NCBI GenBank assembly: GCA_038237745.1 | Contig: JBBRYJ010000007.1 | Location: 87,962 to 151,961 of the forward strand | Source of the DNA: DASQEH01 sp038237745 | GTDB lineage: Bacteria; Actinomycetota; Actinomycetes; Propionibacteriales; Nocardioidaceae | Length of the DNA stretch: 64,000 bases | Direction: 5' to 3' | Shown here: in pieces, positions 1-9,958 of the stretch | Position numbering within the stretch: the stretch's first letter is position 1 | Layout of the letters: every line of letters begins with the position of its first letter | Notes under the pieces: generated by a model | What the model saw: the letters and a program-made list of their open reading frames with translations, nothing else | What the model was told of the DNA's origin: nothing | Databases searched by the model: none | Translations under genes and position numbers: made by a program

Positions 1-2
1 CG

Positions 3-365
3 GCGTGGTGGGACCCGGCCACCGACGCCAGCGTGCAGCCGGAGCACGACACGGTCCTCGTGGACGGTGTCACGGTCGGAAGGGACAGCATCGTCCGCAT
101 CCACCCGCTGAGGCGCGCGGACGCCCAGGACCTCTTCTTCGCCGGACAAACCGCTCGTGTCACCGCGGTGCTGAGCGACGTGGACGGCCAGGTGCACGTC
201 GCTGTCGTTCTGGTCGACGACCCTGCGGCGGATATGCACGAGTGGTACGGCCGCTACCTGTACTTCGCCCCCGAGGAGCTCGAGCCGCTGGACGCCCAGC
301 CGAACCTGGCTCGGTCCGGCACCACAGCGGCTCCGTCCGACACCAGAGAGGAAAGTCGATCATGA
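3..365 (+). CDS. Hydrogenase-cluster accessory protein, 5' truncated
   Basis: The reading frame is open to the left edge of the window, so the true start is probably outside it; an internal GTG at 33 is the first candidate start seen. The visible part is a small, acidic, soluble protein with no membrane segment and a conserved-looking core (DPAADMHEWYGRYLYFAPEE). I associate this type of protein with actinobacterial [NiFe]-hydrogenase clusters, where it follows the large-subunit region, but I know of no assigned function. Its stop overlaps the ATG of the next gene (ATGA at 362), so the two are translationally coupled. Family from memory, not searched. Confidence 0.6.
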   Translation, partial: AWWDPATDASVQPEHDTVLVDGVTVGRDSIVRIHPLRRADAQDLFFAGQTARVTAVLSDVDGQVHVAVVLVDDPAADMHEWYGRYLYFAPEELEPLDAQPNLARSGTTAAPSDTREESRS

Positions 366-481
366 AAGCACTGGGAACAGTGACAGCTGTTGTGCTGTCG
401 GCCGTGGCGCTCGCCGCCGTGGGACTCGGGCTGCGGTCCATCCCCGACGTCCGGCGGTACCTGAAGATGCGCAGCATGTGA
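362..481 (+). CDS. Small single-pass membrane protein, DUF6893-like (39 aa)
   Basis: A 39-residue protein: a hydrophobic N-terminal helix (about residues 5-24, rich in Val/Ala/Leu) followed by a short basic tail containing SIPDVRRYLKMRSM. This shape matches the DUF6893 small proteins found with actinobacterial hydrogenase genes. The ATG at 362 overlaps the previous stop (ATGA), and a purine-rich GAGAGGAAAG lies upstream. It probably sits in the membrane with the tail on the cytoplasmic face. Role unknown; proximity suggests a hydrogenase membrane or assembly accessory. Confidence 0.65.
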   Translation: MKALGTVTAVVLSAVALAAVGLGLRSIPDVRRYLKMRSM

Positions 482-502
482 ACCGGAAAAAGGAGACAGC
501 CA

Positions 503-715
503 ATGAGTGACAAGCCTGCCGAGCACCTGGAAGAAGAGCCTCAGGCGGTGCGGGGGGAGCCGGGCTCGCGAGACACCGGCTCGGACGAGCCCGCCGGTGG
601 TCCGGTCGACCGCCCCGCCGGGACCGGGGACGAAGAGACGGACACCTCTGTCGACGCCCAAGCTGAGACCGGAGACGACATGCCCCACATGCCCTCCGGC
701 GACCAGGGTGGCTGA
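503..715 (+). CDS. Small acidic disordered protein in hydrogenase operon (70 aa)
   Basis: A 70-residue protein dominated by Glu, Asp, Gly, Pro and Thr, with no hydrophobic core, no cysteines and a C-terminus ending in MPSGDQGG; it should be intrinsically disordered. A clear ribosome binding site (AAAAGGAGA) sits about 7 bases before the ATG. It lies 21 bases after the small membrane protein and 29 bases before the next acidic protein, within the operon. I recognise no domain; a chaperone or solubility role in hydrogenase assembly is only a guess from position. Confidence 0.6.
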   Translation: MSDKPAEHLEEEPQAVRGEPGSRDTGSDEPAGGPVDRPAGTGDEETDTSVDAQAETGDDMPHMPSGDQGG

Positions 716-744
716 CAGATCAACGCACAGTCAAGGAGGAGCGC

Positions 745-1071
745 ATGACGGACAACAGCGAAGCACCTGACACCGGTGGCCGCGCCCTGCCGCCCTACGA
801 GGGACGCCGCGAGGCGGCCGACATCGGCGGTGAAGAGGAACTGCGCAAGGACGGGGCCAACGTCGGGGGTGCGACCGGCCCGGTCGAGAGCGACGAGATG
901 AAGTCGACGCCCAAGGAGGACACGCCTCGTGGCGCCGAGGCCACGCCTTCGGACGAGCAACCGGCAAGCGACATGCCCGAGACCGACCTCGACAAGGACA
1001 TGGTAGGACCAGACCACTACTCGGGCACAGGGTCGGGCGAGAACAAGGCCGAGGACTCAGGAAAGGCTTGA
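745..1071 (+). CDS. Acidic disordered protein in hydrogenase operon (108 aa)
   Basis: A 108-residue, highly charged, low-complexity protein with no cysteine and no predicted membrane segment. It has Glu/Asp-rich stretches alternating with Gly/Pro, and a C-terminal part containing ETDLDKDMVGPDHYSG. A strong ribosome binding site (AAGGAGGAGCGC) precedes the ATG. The maturation protease GTG follows after 7 bases, so both are likely on one transcript. Compositional likeness to the preceding 70-residue protein suggests the two do related jobs, but I see no sequence repeat between them. Function unknown. Confidence 0.6.
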   Translation: MTDNSEAPDTGGRALPPYEGRREAADIGGEEELRKDGANVGGATGPVESDEMKSTPKEDTPRGAEATPSDEQPASDMPETDLDKDMVGPDHYSGTGSGENKAEDSGKA

Positions 1072-1078
1072 CGAGACG

Positions 1079-1594
1079 GTGAACGTCCTGGTCGCAGGGA
1101 TCGGCAACATCTTCTTAGGTGACGACGGCTTCGGCCCCGAGGTCGCCCAGAGGATGCTGTCGCGTGGCACGGAGGGCGCAGCGGGGAGTCTGGTGGAGAG
1201 GCAGGCCGACGTCCGTGTGGTCGACTACGGCATCCGCGGAATGCACCTCGCCTACGACCTGCTCGACGGTGTCGATGCACTGATCCTCGTGGACACCGTG
1301 CCCGGCGGCGGATCACCTGGCGAAGTCACCGTGATGCAGGTCGGCCCCGACGACCTCGGCGAGGCCCAGTTCGACGCGCACGGCATGGAGCCGGTCTCAG
1401 TGCTGGCCAGCCTCGGGTCGATGGGCGGTGAGATGCCGCCGACGTACGTTGTCGGTTGTCAGCCAGCTGACCTGAGCGAGGGGATCGGCCTCTCCGAAGC
1501 GGTCGCGGCGGCGGTCGACGAGGCGGTCGCGCTTGTCGATGCGTTGATCAGCGACCGGCACCTCACCGGCGTACCAGCGGGAAGGGAAGCCTGA
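1079..1594 (+). CDS. [NiFe]-hydrogenase maturation protease (HycI/HyaD family)
   Basis: An endopeptidase that removes the C-terminal extension of the hydrogenase large subunit once nickel is inserted. The N-terminus has the family fold signature GIGNIFLGDDGFG (residues 7-19), whose acidic residues contact nickel in the family. This is followed by VVDYGIRGMHLAYDLL and LILVDTVPGGGSPG. At 171 residues it has the usual length. The GTG start at 1079 directly follows the acidic-protein gene and the stop lies 2 bases before hypC. Its place among hyp genes implies that the hydrogenase structural genes lie just upstream of the window. Confidence 0.9.
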   Translation: MNVLVAGIGNIFLGDDGFGPEVAQRMLSRGTEGAAGSLVERQADVRVVDYGIRGMHLAYDLLDGVDALILVDTVPGGGSPGEVTVMQVGPDDLGEAQFDAHGMEPVSVLASLGSMGGEMPPTYVVGCQPADLSEGIGLSEAVAAAVDEAVALVDALISDRHLTGVPAGREA

Positions 1595-1596
1595 AC

Positions 1597-1911
1597 ATGT
1601 GCCTCGGTATACCCGGTCGAGTCGTCGAGATGGTCGAGGGCTACGGAGACCAGCTGGTGGTGGTCGACGTGGTCGGAGGCCGCAGCAGGATCAACCTCGG
1701 CATGCTGGAGGATCAGCGGGTGTTGCCGGGCGAATGGCTGCTCATCCATATGGGGTTCGCGATCGAGCGGATCGACAAGGCCGGCGCTGACAAGGCTCTG
1801 GCGGGGCTCGAGCTGATGGGTCGACCTCTCGAAGAGACCGAGGATGCGCACGGCGCTGCCTTCGACGCGCACCTGCGGCCAGACGCGCACCTCCGGCCAA
1901 CGGGGTCGTAG
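1597..1911 (+). CDS. hypC: Hydrogenase assembly chaperone HypC (first copy)
   Basis: Small chaperone that, with HypD, carries the Fe(CN)2CO group to the large subunit. It starts MCLGIPGRVVEM; the cysteine right after the initiator Met is the essential residue of the family, and the rest forms the expected OB-like small domain. At 104 residues it is slightly longer than the second copy at 4334, owing to a C-terminal tail containing the repeated segment DAHLRPDAHLRP. A good AAGGGAAG Shine-Dalgarno precedes it. One copy may be dedicated to the large subunit, the other to HypD; that division is inference. Confidence 0.93.
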   Translation: MCLGIPGRVVEMVEGYGDQLVVVDVVGGRSRINLGMLEDQRVLPGEWLLIHMGFAIERIDKAGADKALAGLELMGRPLEETEDAHGAAFDAHLRPDAHLRPTGS

Positions 1912-1917
1912 CCTCTC

Positions 1918-4293
1918 GTGCCGGGCACCACCGCGGCTGCTGAGACGCGTCGACTCCGACGCCGGTTCATGGTGCGCGGAGTCGTCCAGGGAGTCGGCTT
2001 CCGACCCTTCGTCTACGTCACTGCCTCCGCCCTCTCGCTGTCAGGGTCGGTCGGCAACGACTCTGCCGGGGTCGCCATCGAGGTGGAAGGTGCCGAGGAG
2101 TCGCTCGACGAGTTCGCCAGACGACTCGCGGAGGACGCACCACCGATGGCCGTCGTGGAGTCGCTCGAGGTGGTCGAGGTCCCGATGCGCGGAGGAACCG
2201 GTTTCGAGATCACCGGGTCGACGAGTCGGCCGGGGCCGCGTACGTTCGCCTCGCCGGACGTCGCCACCTGCGCGGACTGTCTGCGCGAGCTCGCCGACCC
2301 GGCCGACCGAAGGTTCCGCCACCCGTTCATCACCTGCACGAATTGCGGGCCACGCTTCACCATCATCAAGGACCTGCCCTACGACAGACCGATGACGACG
2401 ATGGCCGGGTTCGAGATGTGTGGTGCCTGTGCCCGTGAGTACGCCGACCCCTCCGACCGTCGCTTCCACGCTCAACCCATCGCGTGCCCGGTCTGCGGTC
2501 CGCAGCTGGAGATGGTGGTCGCCGAGAGCCGGGCGTACGGCGAACCCGCCCTCGCCGTCGCTCGTCGGATGCTCGCCGACGGAGCCGTTCTTGCGGTGAA
2601 GGGCATCGGCGGCTACCACCTGGCGTGCGATGCCGCGAACGAGGAGGCTGTCCGCGCCCTGCGCACCCGAAAGCGTCGCGGTGACAAGCCCTTCGCGGTC
2701 ATGGTCCGTGACCTCGACACCGCCCGCAGCATGGCCGAGATCGACGATCACGAGCGCGCCCTGCTGTGCGGTCCACGTCGCCCCATCGTCCTGCTGGCCC
2801 GGCACGGCCGAGGCGAGGTGCCCGCTCTCGCCGCATCCGATGGAACCGGTGGAGAGACGCGTCATGTCCACGTCGCCGACTCAGTCGCACCTGGCAACCC
2901 CGACCTGGGCGTCATGCTCCCCTACACGCCTTTGCACGTGCTGTTGTTCGGCCTCGACGACGATGCGCCGGGACCGGCGACGCTCGTCATGACCTCGGGC
3001 AACCTCGGAGGTGAGCCGATCTGCTTCGACGACGACGACGCGTCGAACCGACTGGCTCCCCTCGTCGACGGCTGGCTCCGCCACGACAGGCCGATCGAGG
3101 TGCCGTGCGACGACTCGGTCGTCAGAGTGGTCGACGGGGAGGAGCTGGCGGTGCGCAGATCGCGCGGATACGCGCCGCTACCTGTCGCACTCCCCTTCGA
3201 GGTGCCTGCCACGTTGGCGGTCGGTGCCGACCTCAAGAACACGTGCCTCTTGGCGGAGGGTCGTTACGCCTGGCTGAGCCAGCACATCGGCGACATGGAC
3301 GACTTGGCGACCCTCGACGCGTTCGCGGCGACCGAGAGCCACCTCGAGCGGCTGACGGGTGTGACGCCGGTTCAGCTGGTAACGGACCGGCATCCGGCGT
3401 ACCGGTCGAGCCGGTGGGCCAGGGATAACGCTGCGACGCGGCCCGTTCGGACCGTCCAGCACCATCACGCGCACGTCGCCGCCGTGATGGCCGAGCACGG
3501 ACTCGACGGGTCGGCTCCGGTGGTCGGCATCGCCTTCGACGGCACCGGGTACGGCACCGACGGGGCGGTTTGGGGGGGAGAGGTGCTGATCTGCGACTAC
3601 AAGGGTTTCGAGCGCTTCGGCCACCTCGGGTACGTCTGGCTCGCCGGAGGCGACGCGACGGTGCACCGTCCCTACCGGATGGCGCTGGCGCATCTGTCCG
3701 CTGCCGGGATCGCCTGGGACGAGGACCTCCTTCCCGTGCAGGCCTGCCCGGCCGCCGAGCGCGACGTGCTGGCCCACCAGCTCGCCACCGGGTTCGGGTG
3801 CGTGCCGACGTCCAGCGTCGGGCGGTTGTTCGACGCCGTCGCTGCGCTAACGGGGATGCGGCAGGTCGTGGACTACGAGGCTCAGGCTGCCATCGAGCTC
3901 GAGGCACACGCCCGTGCGGAGCCCGCGGCTGTCGAGGGATACAGCCTGGGTCTGTCGGACGCCAACGTCGACGGATGCCCTCTGGTGCTCGACGCGGCTC
4001 CGCTGGTGCGATCCGTGGTGGCCGACGTCCGCGCCGGTGTGTCCACCGGGGTCGTGAGCGGCCGGCTCCACGCGGGGCTGGCGGCGATGGTTCGAGACAT
4101 CGCGCACCGGGTGCGGGAGCGAAACGGGCTGGAGACGGTGGCGCTGACCGGCGGTGTCTTCCAGAACGCTCTGCTTCTCTCGTCGAGCAGAAGGCTGCTG
4201 CGCGCGGACGGGTTCAGGGTGCTGACCCACCGGCACGTCCCACCCAACGACGGGGGACTGGCACTCGGCCAGGTCCTCGTGGGGTCGACATGA
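1918..4293 (+). CDS. hypF: Carbamoyltransferase HypF
   Basis: Makes the carbamoyl-adenylate from carbamoyl phosphate and ATP that HypE turns into the cyanide ligand. Domain order is complete. An acylphosphatase domain has VVQGVGFRPF (about 22-31). Two zinc fingers of C-x2-C-x18-C-x2-C have cysteines at 118/121/140/143 and 168/171/190/193. A YrdC-like adenylating domain follows (about 200-390), then a Kae1-like carbamoyl-transfer domain with HHHAHVAAV and LTGGVFQN near the end. Length is 791 residues, normal for the family. The GTG at 1918 has only a weak Shine-Dalgarno; an ATG at 1969 would still keep the acylphosphatase motif. Confidence 0.95.
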   Translation: MPGTTAAAETRRLRRRFMVRGVVQGVGFRPFVYVTASALSLSGSVGNDSAGVAIEVEGAEESLDEFARRLAEDAPPMAVVESLEVVEVPMRGGTGFEITGSTSRPGPRTFASPDVATCADCLRELADPADRRFRHPFITCTNCGPRFTIIKDLPYDRPMTTMAGFEMCGACAREYADPSDRRFHAQPIACPVCGPQLEMVVAESRAYGEPALAVARRMLADGAVLAVKGIGGYHLACDAANEEAVRALRTRKRRGDKPFAVMVRDLDTARSMAEIDDHERALLCGPRRPIVLLARHGRGEVPALAASDGTGGETRHVHVADSVAPGNPDLGVMLPYTPLHVLLFGLDDDAPGPATLVMTSGNLGGEPICFDDDDASNRLAPLVDGWLRHDRPIEVPCDDSVVRVVDGEELAVRRSRGYAPLPVALPFEVPATLAVGADLKNTCLLAEGRYAWLSQHIGDMDDLATLDAFAATESHLERLTGVTPVQLVTDRHPAYRSSRWARDNAATRPVRTVQHHHAHVAAVMAEHGLDGSAPVVGIAFDGTGYGTDGAVWGGEVLICDYKGFERFGHLGYVWLAGGDATVHRPYRMALAHLSAAGIAWDEDLLPVQACPAAERDVLAHQLATGFGCVPTSSVGRLFDAVAALTGMRQVVDYEAQAAIELEAHARAEPAAVEGYSLGLSDANVDGCPLVLDAAPLVRSVVADVRAGVSTGVVSGRLHAGLAAMVRDIAHRVRERNGLETVALTGGVFQNALLLSSSRRLLRADGFRVLTHRHVPPNDGGLALGQVLVGST

Positions 4294-4333
4294 CCACAAA
4301 GCAATGCACCACGAGGAAGGAAGGGGCGCAACC

Positions 4334-4630
4334 ATGTGTCTAGCCGTACCCGGAAGGGTGGTCAGTCTCGAGGAGCGGGACGACACGCCGATGGCCGAGG
4401 TGGACTTCGGGGGTGTCCGCAAGGAGGTCTGCCTGCAGTACATCCCCGATGTGCACGTCGGGGAGTACGTCGTGGTCCACGTCGGATTCGCGATACAGCG
4501 GCTGGACGAGCAGTCGGCGATGGACACGTTGGCCAACTTCGAGAAGATGGGAATCCTCGAAGAGGAGTTCGGCGACGGGTTCGCACTCGCGGCCAAGCAA
4601 GCTGGGGTAGAGCAGGAGGCGGCATCGTGA
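4334..4630 (+). CDS. hypC: Hydrogenase assembly chaperone HypC (second copy)
   Basis: Second HypC of the operon, 98 residues, starting MCLAVPGRVVSL with the essential Cys2. An upstream in-frame ATG at 4304 would bury that cysteine, so the ATG at 4334, preceded by AAGGAAGGGG, is chosen. The C-terminus ends in an acidic then alanine-rich tail. The stop overlaps the hypD GTG (GTGA at 4627), so this copy is coupled to hypD and probably forms the HypCD complex. The first copy at 1597 differs clearly in sequence, so this is not a recent duplication. Confidence 0.93.
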   Translation: MCLAVPGRVVSLEERDDTPMAEVDFGGVRKEVCLQYIPDVHVGEYVVVHVGFAIQRLDEQSAMDTLANFEKMGILEEEFGDGFALAAKQAGVEQEAAS

Positions 4631-5736
4631 AGTATCTCGACGAGTTCAGCAACCCCGAGCTGGCCAAGCGGCTGCTCGACCAGATCCACGCGGCGACGAC
4701 CCGGCCGTGGGCGATCATGGAGGTCTGCGGCGGTCAGACCCACTCGATCATCAGGCACGGGATCGACCAGCTGCTCCCCGACCAGATCGAGATGATCCAC
4801 GGCCCCGGCTGCCCGGTCTGCGTGACGCCACTGGAGATCATCGACAAGGCACTGGCGATCGCGGCCCGCCCCGACGTCATCTTCTGCTCTTTCGGCGACA
4901 TGCTCAGGGTCCCCGGAAGCAGCCAGGACCTCTTCCGCATCAAGAGCGAGGGGGGCGACGTCAGGGTCGTCTACTCGCCGCTCGACGCGCTCAAGCTGGC
5001 CCGAGAGAACCCCGACCGCCAGGTGGTGTTCTTTGGCATCGGCTTCGAGACGACGGCTCCGGCGAATGCGATGACCGTCTACCAGGCCAAGCGGCTGGGC
5101 ATCGAGAACTTCTCCCTCGTCGTGTCCCACGTGCTGGTCCCCCCGGCTGTGGCCGCGATCATGGAGTCGCCGACGTGCCGGGTGCAGGCGTTCCTCGCTG
5201 CGGGCCATGTCTGCAGCGTGATGGGTACGCACGAGTACCCGCCGCTCACCGAGAAGTACAAGGTCCCGATCGTGGTTACCGGGTTCGAGCCCCTCGACAT
5301 CCTCGAGGGCATCCGGCGCACGGTCCTGCAGCTGGAGTCCGGGCGCCACGAGCTCGAGAACGCCTATCCGCGAGCGGTCACCGCAGACGGAAACACCGCC
5401 GCGATGGCGATGCTCCGCGACGTGTTCGAGGTCACCGACCGCAGCTGGCGTGGCATCGGCATGATCCCTGGCAGTGGGTGGCGGCTGTCGGCCGACTACC
5501 GACACTACGACGCCGAGTACCGGTTCGACGTCGCCTCGATGCACACCGACGAGTCGTCGATCTGCCGCTCCGGCGAGGTTCTCCAGGGTTTGATCAAGCC
5601 GCACGAGTGCGAGGCGTTCGGCCGGGAGTGCACGCCGCGCAACCCCCTGGGGGCGACGATGGTGTCGTCGGAGGGCGCGTGCGCTGCCTACTACCTGTAC
5701 CGCCGCTTGGAGCTCGTGGAGCCGGCGCATGCCTGA
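4627..5736 (+). CDS. hypD: Hydrogenase formation protein HypD
   Basis: Iron-sulfur scaffold on which the Fe(CN)2CO unit is assembled with HypC and HypE. Diagnostic motifs are all present: MEVCGGQTHSI near residue 30, GPGCPVCVTP near 58-67, GFETTAPANA, and the C-terminal cysteine set CRSGEVLQG / HECEAFGRECTPRNPLGA that binds the 4Fe-4S cluster. Length 369 residues. The reading frame is open further upstream, but the GTG at 4627, overlapping the hypC stop, gives the canonical N-terminus MKYLDEFSNPE. Its end overlaps hypE by 8 bases. Confidence 0.95.
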   Translation: MKYLDEFSNPELAKRLLDQIHAATTRPWAIMEVCGGQTHSIIRHGIDQLLPDQIEMIHGPGCPVCVTPLEIIDKALAIAARPDVIFCSFGDMLRVPGSSQDLFRIKSEGGDVRVVYSPLDALKLARENPDRQVVFFGIGFETTAPANAMTVYQAKRLGIENFSLVVSHVLVPPAVAAIMESPTCRVQAFLAAGHVCSVMGTHEYPPLTEKYKVPIVVTGFEPLDILEGIRRTVLQLESGRHELENAYPRAVTADGNTAAMAMLRDVFEVTDRSWRGIGMIPGSGWRLSADYRHYDAEYRFDVASMHTDESSICRSGEVLQGLIKPHECEAFGRECTPRNPLGATMVSSEGACAAYYLYRRLELVEPAHA

Positions 5737-6793
5737 CGACGGGTCGGTGACCTTCGAAGGCTGGGTGTGTCCCGTCCCGCTCCGTGACTCGCCCGCCATC
5801 GTGATGGGGCACGGCGGCGGCGGCGCGATGTCGGCCGAGCTGGTCGAGCACCTGTTCCTTCCGGCGTACGGCGACGCGGCTGACGCGGAGCTGGGTGACT
5901 CGGCCGTCGTCTCGGTGGCTGGGGGACGCCTCGCGTTCTCGACGGACTCCTACGTCGTGCGGCCGATGTTCTTCCCGGGCGGGACGATCGGCGACCTGGC
6001 GGTCAACGGGACGGTCAACGACCTCTCGATGTCGGGCGCCACGCCACGTGTCCTGTCGACGGCGTTCATCCTCGAAGAGGGCACGCCGCTGGCCGACCTG
6101 GGCCGGGTCGCCGAGGCAGTCGGGCAGGCCGCCCGGGTGGCGGGGGTGCGGCTCGTCACCGGGGACACCAAGGTCGTCGACGCTGGACACGGCGACGGCG
6201 TCTACCTCAACACAGCAGGTATCGGCGTGCTGGCCGACGGCGTCGACATCCGCCCCGACCGGGCCCGCCCCGGCGACGTCGTCATCGTCAGCGGGGATAT
6301 CGGCGTGCACGGTGTCGCGGTGATGAGCTGCCGCGAGGGCCTGGAGTTCGGGACGGCCGTCGAGAGCGACACCGCTCCGCTCAATGGACTTGTCGCGACG
6401 ATGCTCGAGACGGGAGGCGACGTCCGGGTGCTCCGCGACCCTACGCGGGGCGGGGTAGCCGCGTCGCTGAACGAGATCGCGAAAGCCTCCAAGGTTGGCG
6501 TGCGACTCGTCGAGCGGGACCTGCCAATTCCCCAACCTGTGCAGGACGCCTGCGGGCTTCTCGGCCTCGACCCGCTGTACGTCGCCAACGAGGGCAAGCT
6601 CCTCGCGTTCGTCTCACCAGGTGATGCCGAGCGGGTGCTCGAGGCGATGCGTGGGCATGAGTACGGAAAGTCTGCGGCCGTCATCGGGGTATGCGTGGAG
6701 GAGCACGCCGGCATGGTGGTGGCCAAGACCGGTCTCGGTGGCACCAGGGTCGTCGACCTTCCGTTGGGCGAACAGCTGCCCCGGATCTGCTGA
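5729..6793 (+). CDS. hypE: Carbamoyl dehydratase HypE
   Basis: Dehydrates the carbamoyl group received from HypF to a thiocyanate, the source of hydrogenase cyanide ligands. It is an AIR-synthase-type ATPase with MGHGGGGAMS near residue 27, a conserved FSTDSYVV, a glycine-rich core and DPTRGGVAASLNEIA. The protein ends LPRIC, with the C-terminal cysteine that is carbamoylated in the family. At 354 residues it is full length. The ATG overlaps the hypD end and the stop is directly followed by the ATG of the next gene. Confidence 0.95.
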   Translation: MPDDGSVTFEGWVCPVPLRDSPAIVMGHGGGGAMSAELVEHLFLPAYGDAADAELGDSAVVSVAGGRLAFSTDSYVVRPMFFPGGTIGDLAVNGTVNDLSMSGATPRVLSTAFILEEGTPLADLGRVAEAVGQAARVAGVRLVTGDTKVVDAGHGDGVYLNTAGIGVLADGVDIRPDRARPGDVVIVSGDIGVHGVAVMSCREGLEFGTAVESDTAPLNGLVATMLETGGDVRVLRDPTRGGVAASLNEIAKASKVGVRLVERDLPIPQPVQDACGLLGLDPLYVANEGKLLAFVSPGDAERVLEAMRGHEYGKSAAVIGVCVEEHAGMVVAKTGLGGTRVVDLPLGEQLPRIC

Positions 6794-7577
6794 ATGGATC
6801 CGCTTCCCCTCTCGCCGGCCGACGGCGAGACCGAGCCCCACGGCGCGTCGGGACCGTTGCTGTTCGCCCGGTACGCCTTCCCCCCCAACGAGCTCGGCTA
6901 CTGCGGCCCGGACGGCGCGTCGGTGCTGCTCGACCACGCGACCTCCGGTGGTGTCGAGCCGGAGGTCCTCCGTAGGGCTCGCGAGTTCGACGGAGCCTGG
7001 CCATACCTCGAGTTGATCGCCGCGGCGGCAGGGATCGAAGACCCACTCGACCCCAGGGTGGTCGAGGCGTACTGGGTCGGCAACGACCTTCTCAACCAGG
7101 TGGAGCCTGATGTTCTCCTCTCCACGCTGGGGGCGAAGTTCTCCGGCCAGGTGGGCGGGCTCTGGCCCCAGATGCAGGCGGCCTCCAATCCGCAGGCACA
7201 TCACAGCTTCCACGTCTACGCCGTGTACCCCTGGTTCGGCCTGCTCGGCCGCGGCGGCGACGTGCCGCTGTCGGTGCTCGACCAGTGCCGGATCCGCTGG
7301 GGGACGGTGGTCGAGGTGCAGGGCGAGCATGCGACCGTGCGGTCGCAACCCCTGGTCTGGGACGGAGAGACGGTCGGCCTGGGGGCGGAGCGCGACGAGC
7401 CGGTCAGGTGGTCGACGGAGGGACGTTCGTTGAGGTCGGGGCTCACAACGGGGGACCAGGTGTCGCTGCACTGGGACTGGGTATGCGACGTGCTCAGCGA
7501 CCTCCAGGTCGAGGCGCTGGCTCGCTACAGCAGCCATCAGCTCGAACTCGTCAACCAACAGAGCCGGCTGCCGCTGA

Positions 7578-7585
<8 letters not shown>
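6794..7585 (+). CDS. DUF6390-type hydrogenase-cluster protein
   Basis: A 263-residue soluble protein with no signal peptide or membrane helix. Its N-terminal segment FARYAFPPNELGYCGPDG resembles proteins annotated DUF6390 that travel with actinobacterial hydrogenase genes. A HSFHVYAVYPW segment near residue 136 contains two histidines, and a single N-terminal cysteine is visible. The start codon directly abuts the hypE stop, and the end overlaps the following gene by 8 bases, placing it firmly in the operon. Biochemical role unknown; the context argues for hydrogenase maturation or regulation. Confidence 0.75.
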
Positions 7586-8816
<1,231 letters not shown>

Positions 8817-8885
8817 TCGGGCAGGGCGCAGCGAGCCGGCTCGGCACCCGCCGAGGACTGAGCATCGGTCGACGAACAGGTACCG

Positions 8886-8907
8886 CCTGGCTCTGTCCGG
8901 AGCCAGG
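8886..8907. terminator. Hairpin between convergent thrC and hydrolase genes
   Basis: Perfect 8-bp inverted repeat CCTGGCTC / GAGCCAGG around a 6-base loop, in the 102-bp gap between two converging genes. No U-tract follows, as is common for actinobacterial terminators. It could serve both strands. Confidence 0.5.
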
Positions 8908-8918
8908 TCAGACAGCGC

Positions 8919-9809
8919 TCAGAGGAGGCCGAGGCGCTGTTCGACGGCGTTCCAGGCGGCCTGTCCCAGCTCGGCGTCGGTCTCGGGCGTCCCGCCCCGC
9001 TTGATGTGCTCAGAAGCCGACGGGATCGACTGGCCGGGGAAGAGCGGGCTGTGGCCGGCCCGTTCATGGAGAATGACCTCGACCTGCCTGTCGTTGGCGA
9101 CTCTGCGCTGCGACAAGGCGCGCACTGACGACACGGAGGGCCAGAGCTGGTCGTCGCGGCCCGCTACGAGGACGAGGTCACCAGCGGCCTCCTCGATGGG
9201 GATCGCAGCAGCCTCAGCGGCAGTCGGGTCTTTCAGCAGGCTCTGCTCGTAGAGGCTGCGATAGGCGATCGGCCCGTCGGCCTCTCGCGGACTCCAGCCC
9301 TCGTCGTACGACACGAAGGGCAGTGGCTCCCCGCGCCAGGTCCAGGAGGCCCGGTACGGCGTGACCTCGCCGTCGAGGCCGGGCCCGACGTTGCCCCAGA
9401 CCACCGACGGCGGGGACAACGCGACAGTGAGACGCACGCGAGAGTCCACACAGGCCAACAGGAGCGCCGCCTCGGCACCTTTGGAGAGGCCCAGGACCGC
9501 CAGCTTGCGTACACCCTCCTCGCTGAGCCGGTCGAGAGCTCGCACGAACACCTCGATGGGGATCTCACAGATCCCAGCCGACTGCCCCTCCCCTCCGAAC
9601 CAGCGCAGCGCCATCGCGTGGGCGCCATGCTGTGCGAAGAACCTGGCGCGCTCGACGTCGATCCGGCCGCTCGCTCCGAGCAGCACGAGGACGCCGACCC
9701 CCACCGCAGTTGTGGGTCGGACGAGGAGCGCCTCCTCAGGGAGCTCGAGGGTCAGCTCCTCGGCGATGCCTCCCTCGACGAGCGTGTCGGGACGGACTGC
9801 TGCGTTCAC
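8919..9809 (-). CDS. Alpha/beta hydrolase, BAAT C-terminal / dienelactone hydrolase type
   Basis: A 296-residue cytoplasmic alpha/beta hydrolase. The nucleophile elbow is GLSKGAEAAL (Ser109), the acid is in GRDDQLWPS (Asp219 or Asp220), and the catalytic histidine is His253 in ERAGHSPLFPG. The pattern matches the acyl-CoA thioester hydrolase / bile-acid-CoA:amino-acid acyltransferase C-terminal family, here with Ser rather than Cys as nucleophile. The natural substrate cannot be read from the sequence. No signal peptide. It is transcribed leftwards, alone, converging on thrC. Confidence 0.75.
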   Translation of the reverse strand: MNAAVRPDTLVEGGIAEELTLELPEEALLVRPTTAVGVGVLVLLGASGRIDVERARFFAQHGAHAMALRWFGGEGQSAGICEIPIEVFVRALDRLSEEGVRKLAVLGLSKGAEAALLLACVDSRVRLTVALSPPSVVWGNVGPGLDGEVTPYRASWTWRGEPLPFVSYDEGWSPREADGPIAYRSLYEQSLLKDPTAAEAAAIPIEEAAGDLVLVAGRDDQLWPSVSSVRALSQRRVANDRQVEVILHERAGHSPLFPGQSIPSASEHIKRGGTPETDAELGQAAWNAVEQRLGLL

Positions 9810-9958
9810 GACAGCACTCTCCTTCGGCTTGGGGACGTAGCGAAACCGCCAGGTCCGCGCGGTCCAGGCCGCCCGAGGGAAAAGGCGACCTACGCGATAA
9901 ACTTACAGGACACGTCTGCCGGTCCAGCCAAGGCCCATGGTGTCGGGCGAAGCAGACG

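Noticed and set aside
3847..5799. Long minus-strand open frame of about 650 codons opposite hypF/hypC/hypD
   Set aside because: It is antisense to well-recognised hyp genes, has no domain, and is the kind of open frame produced by third-position GC bias.
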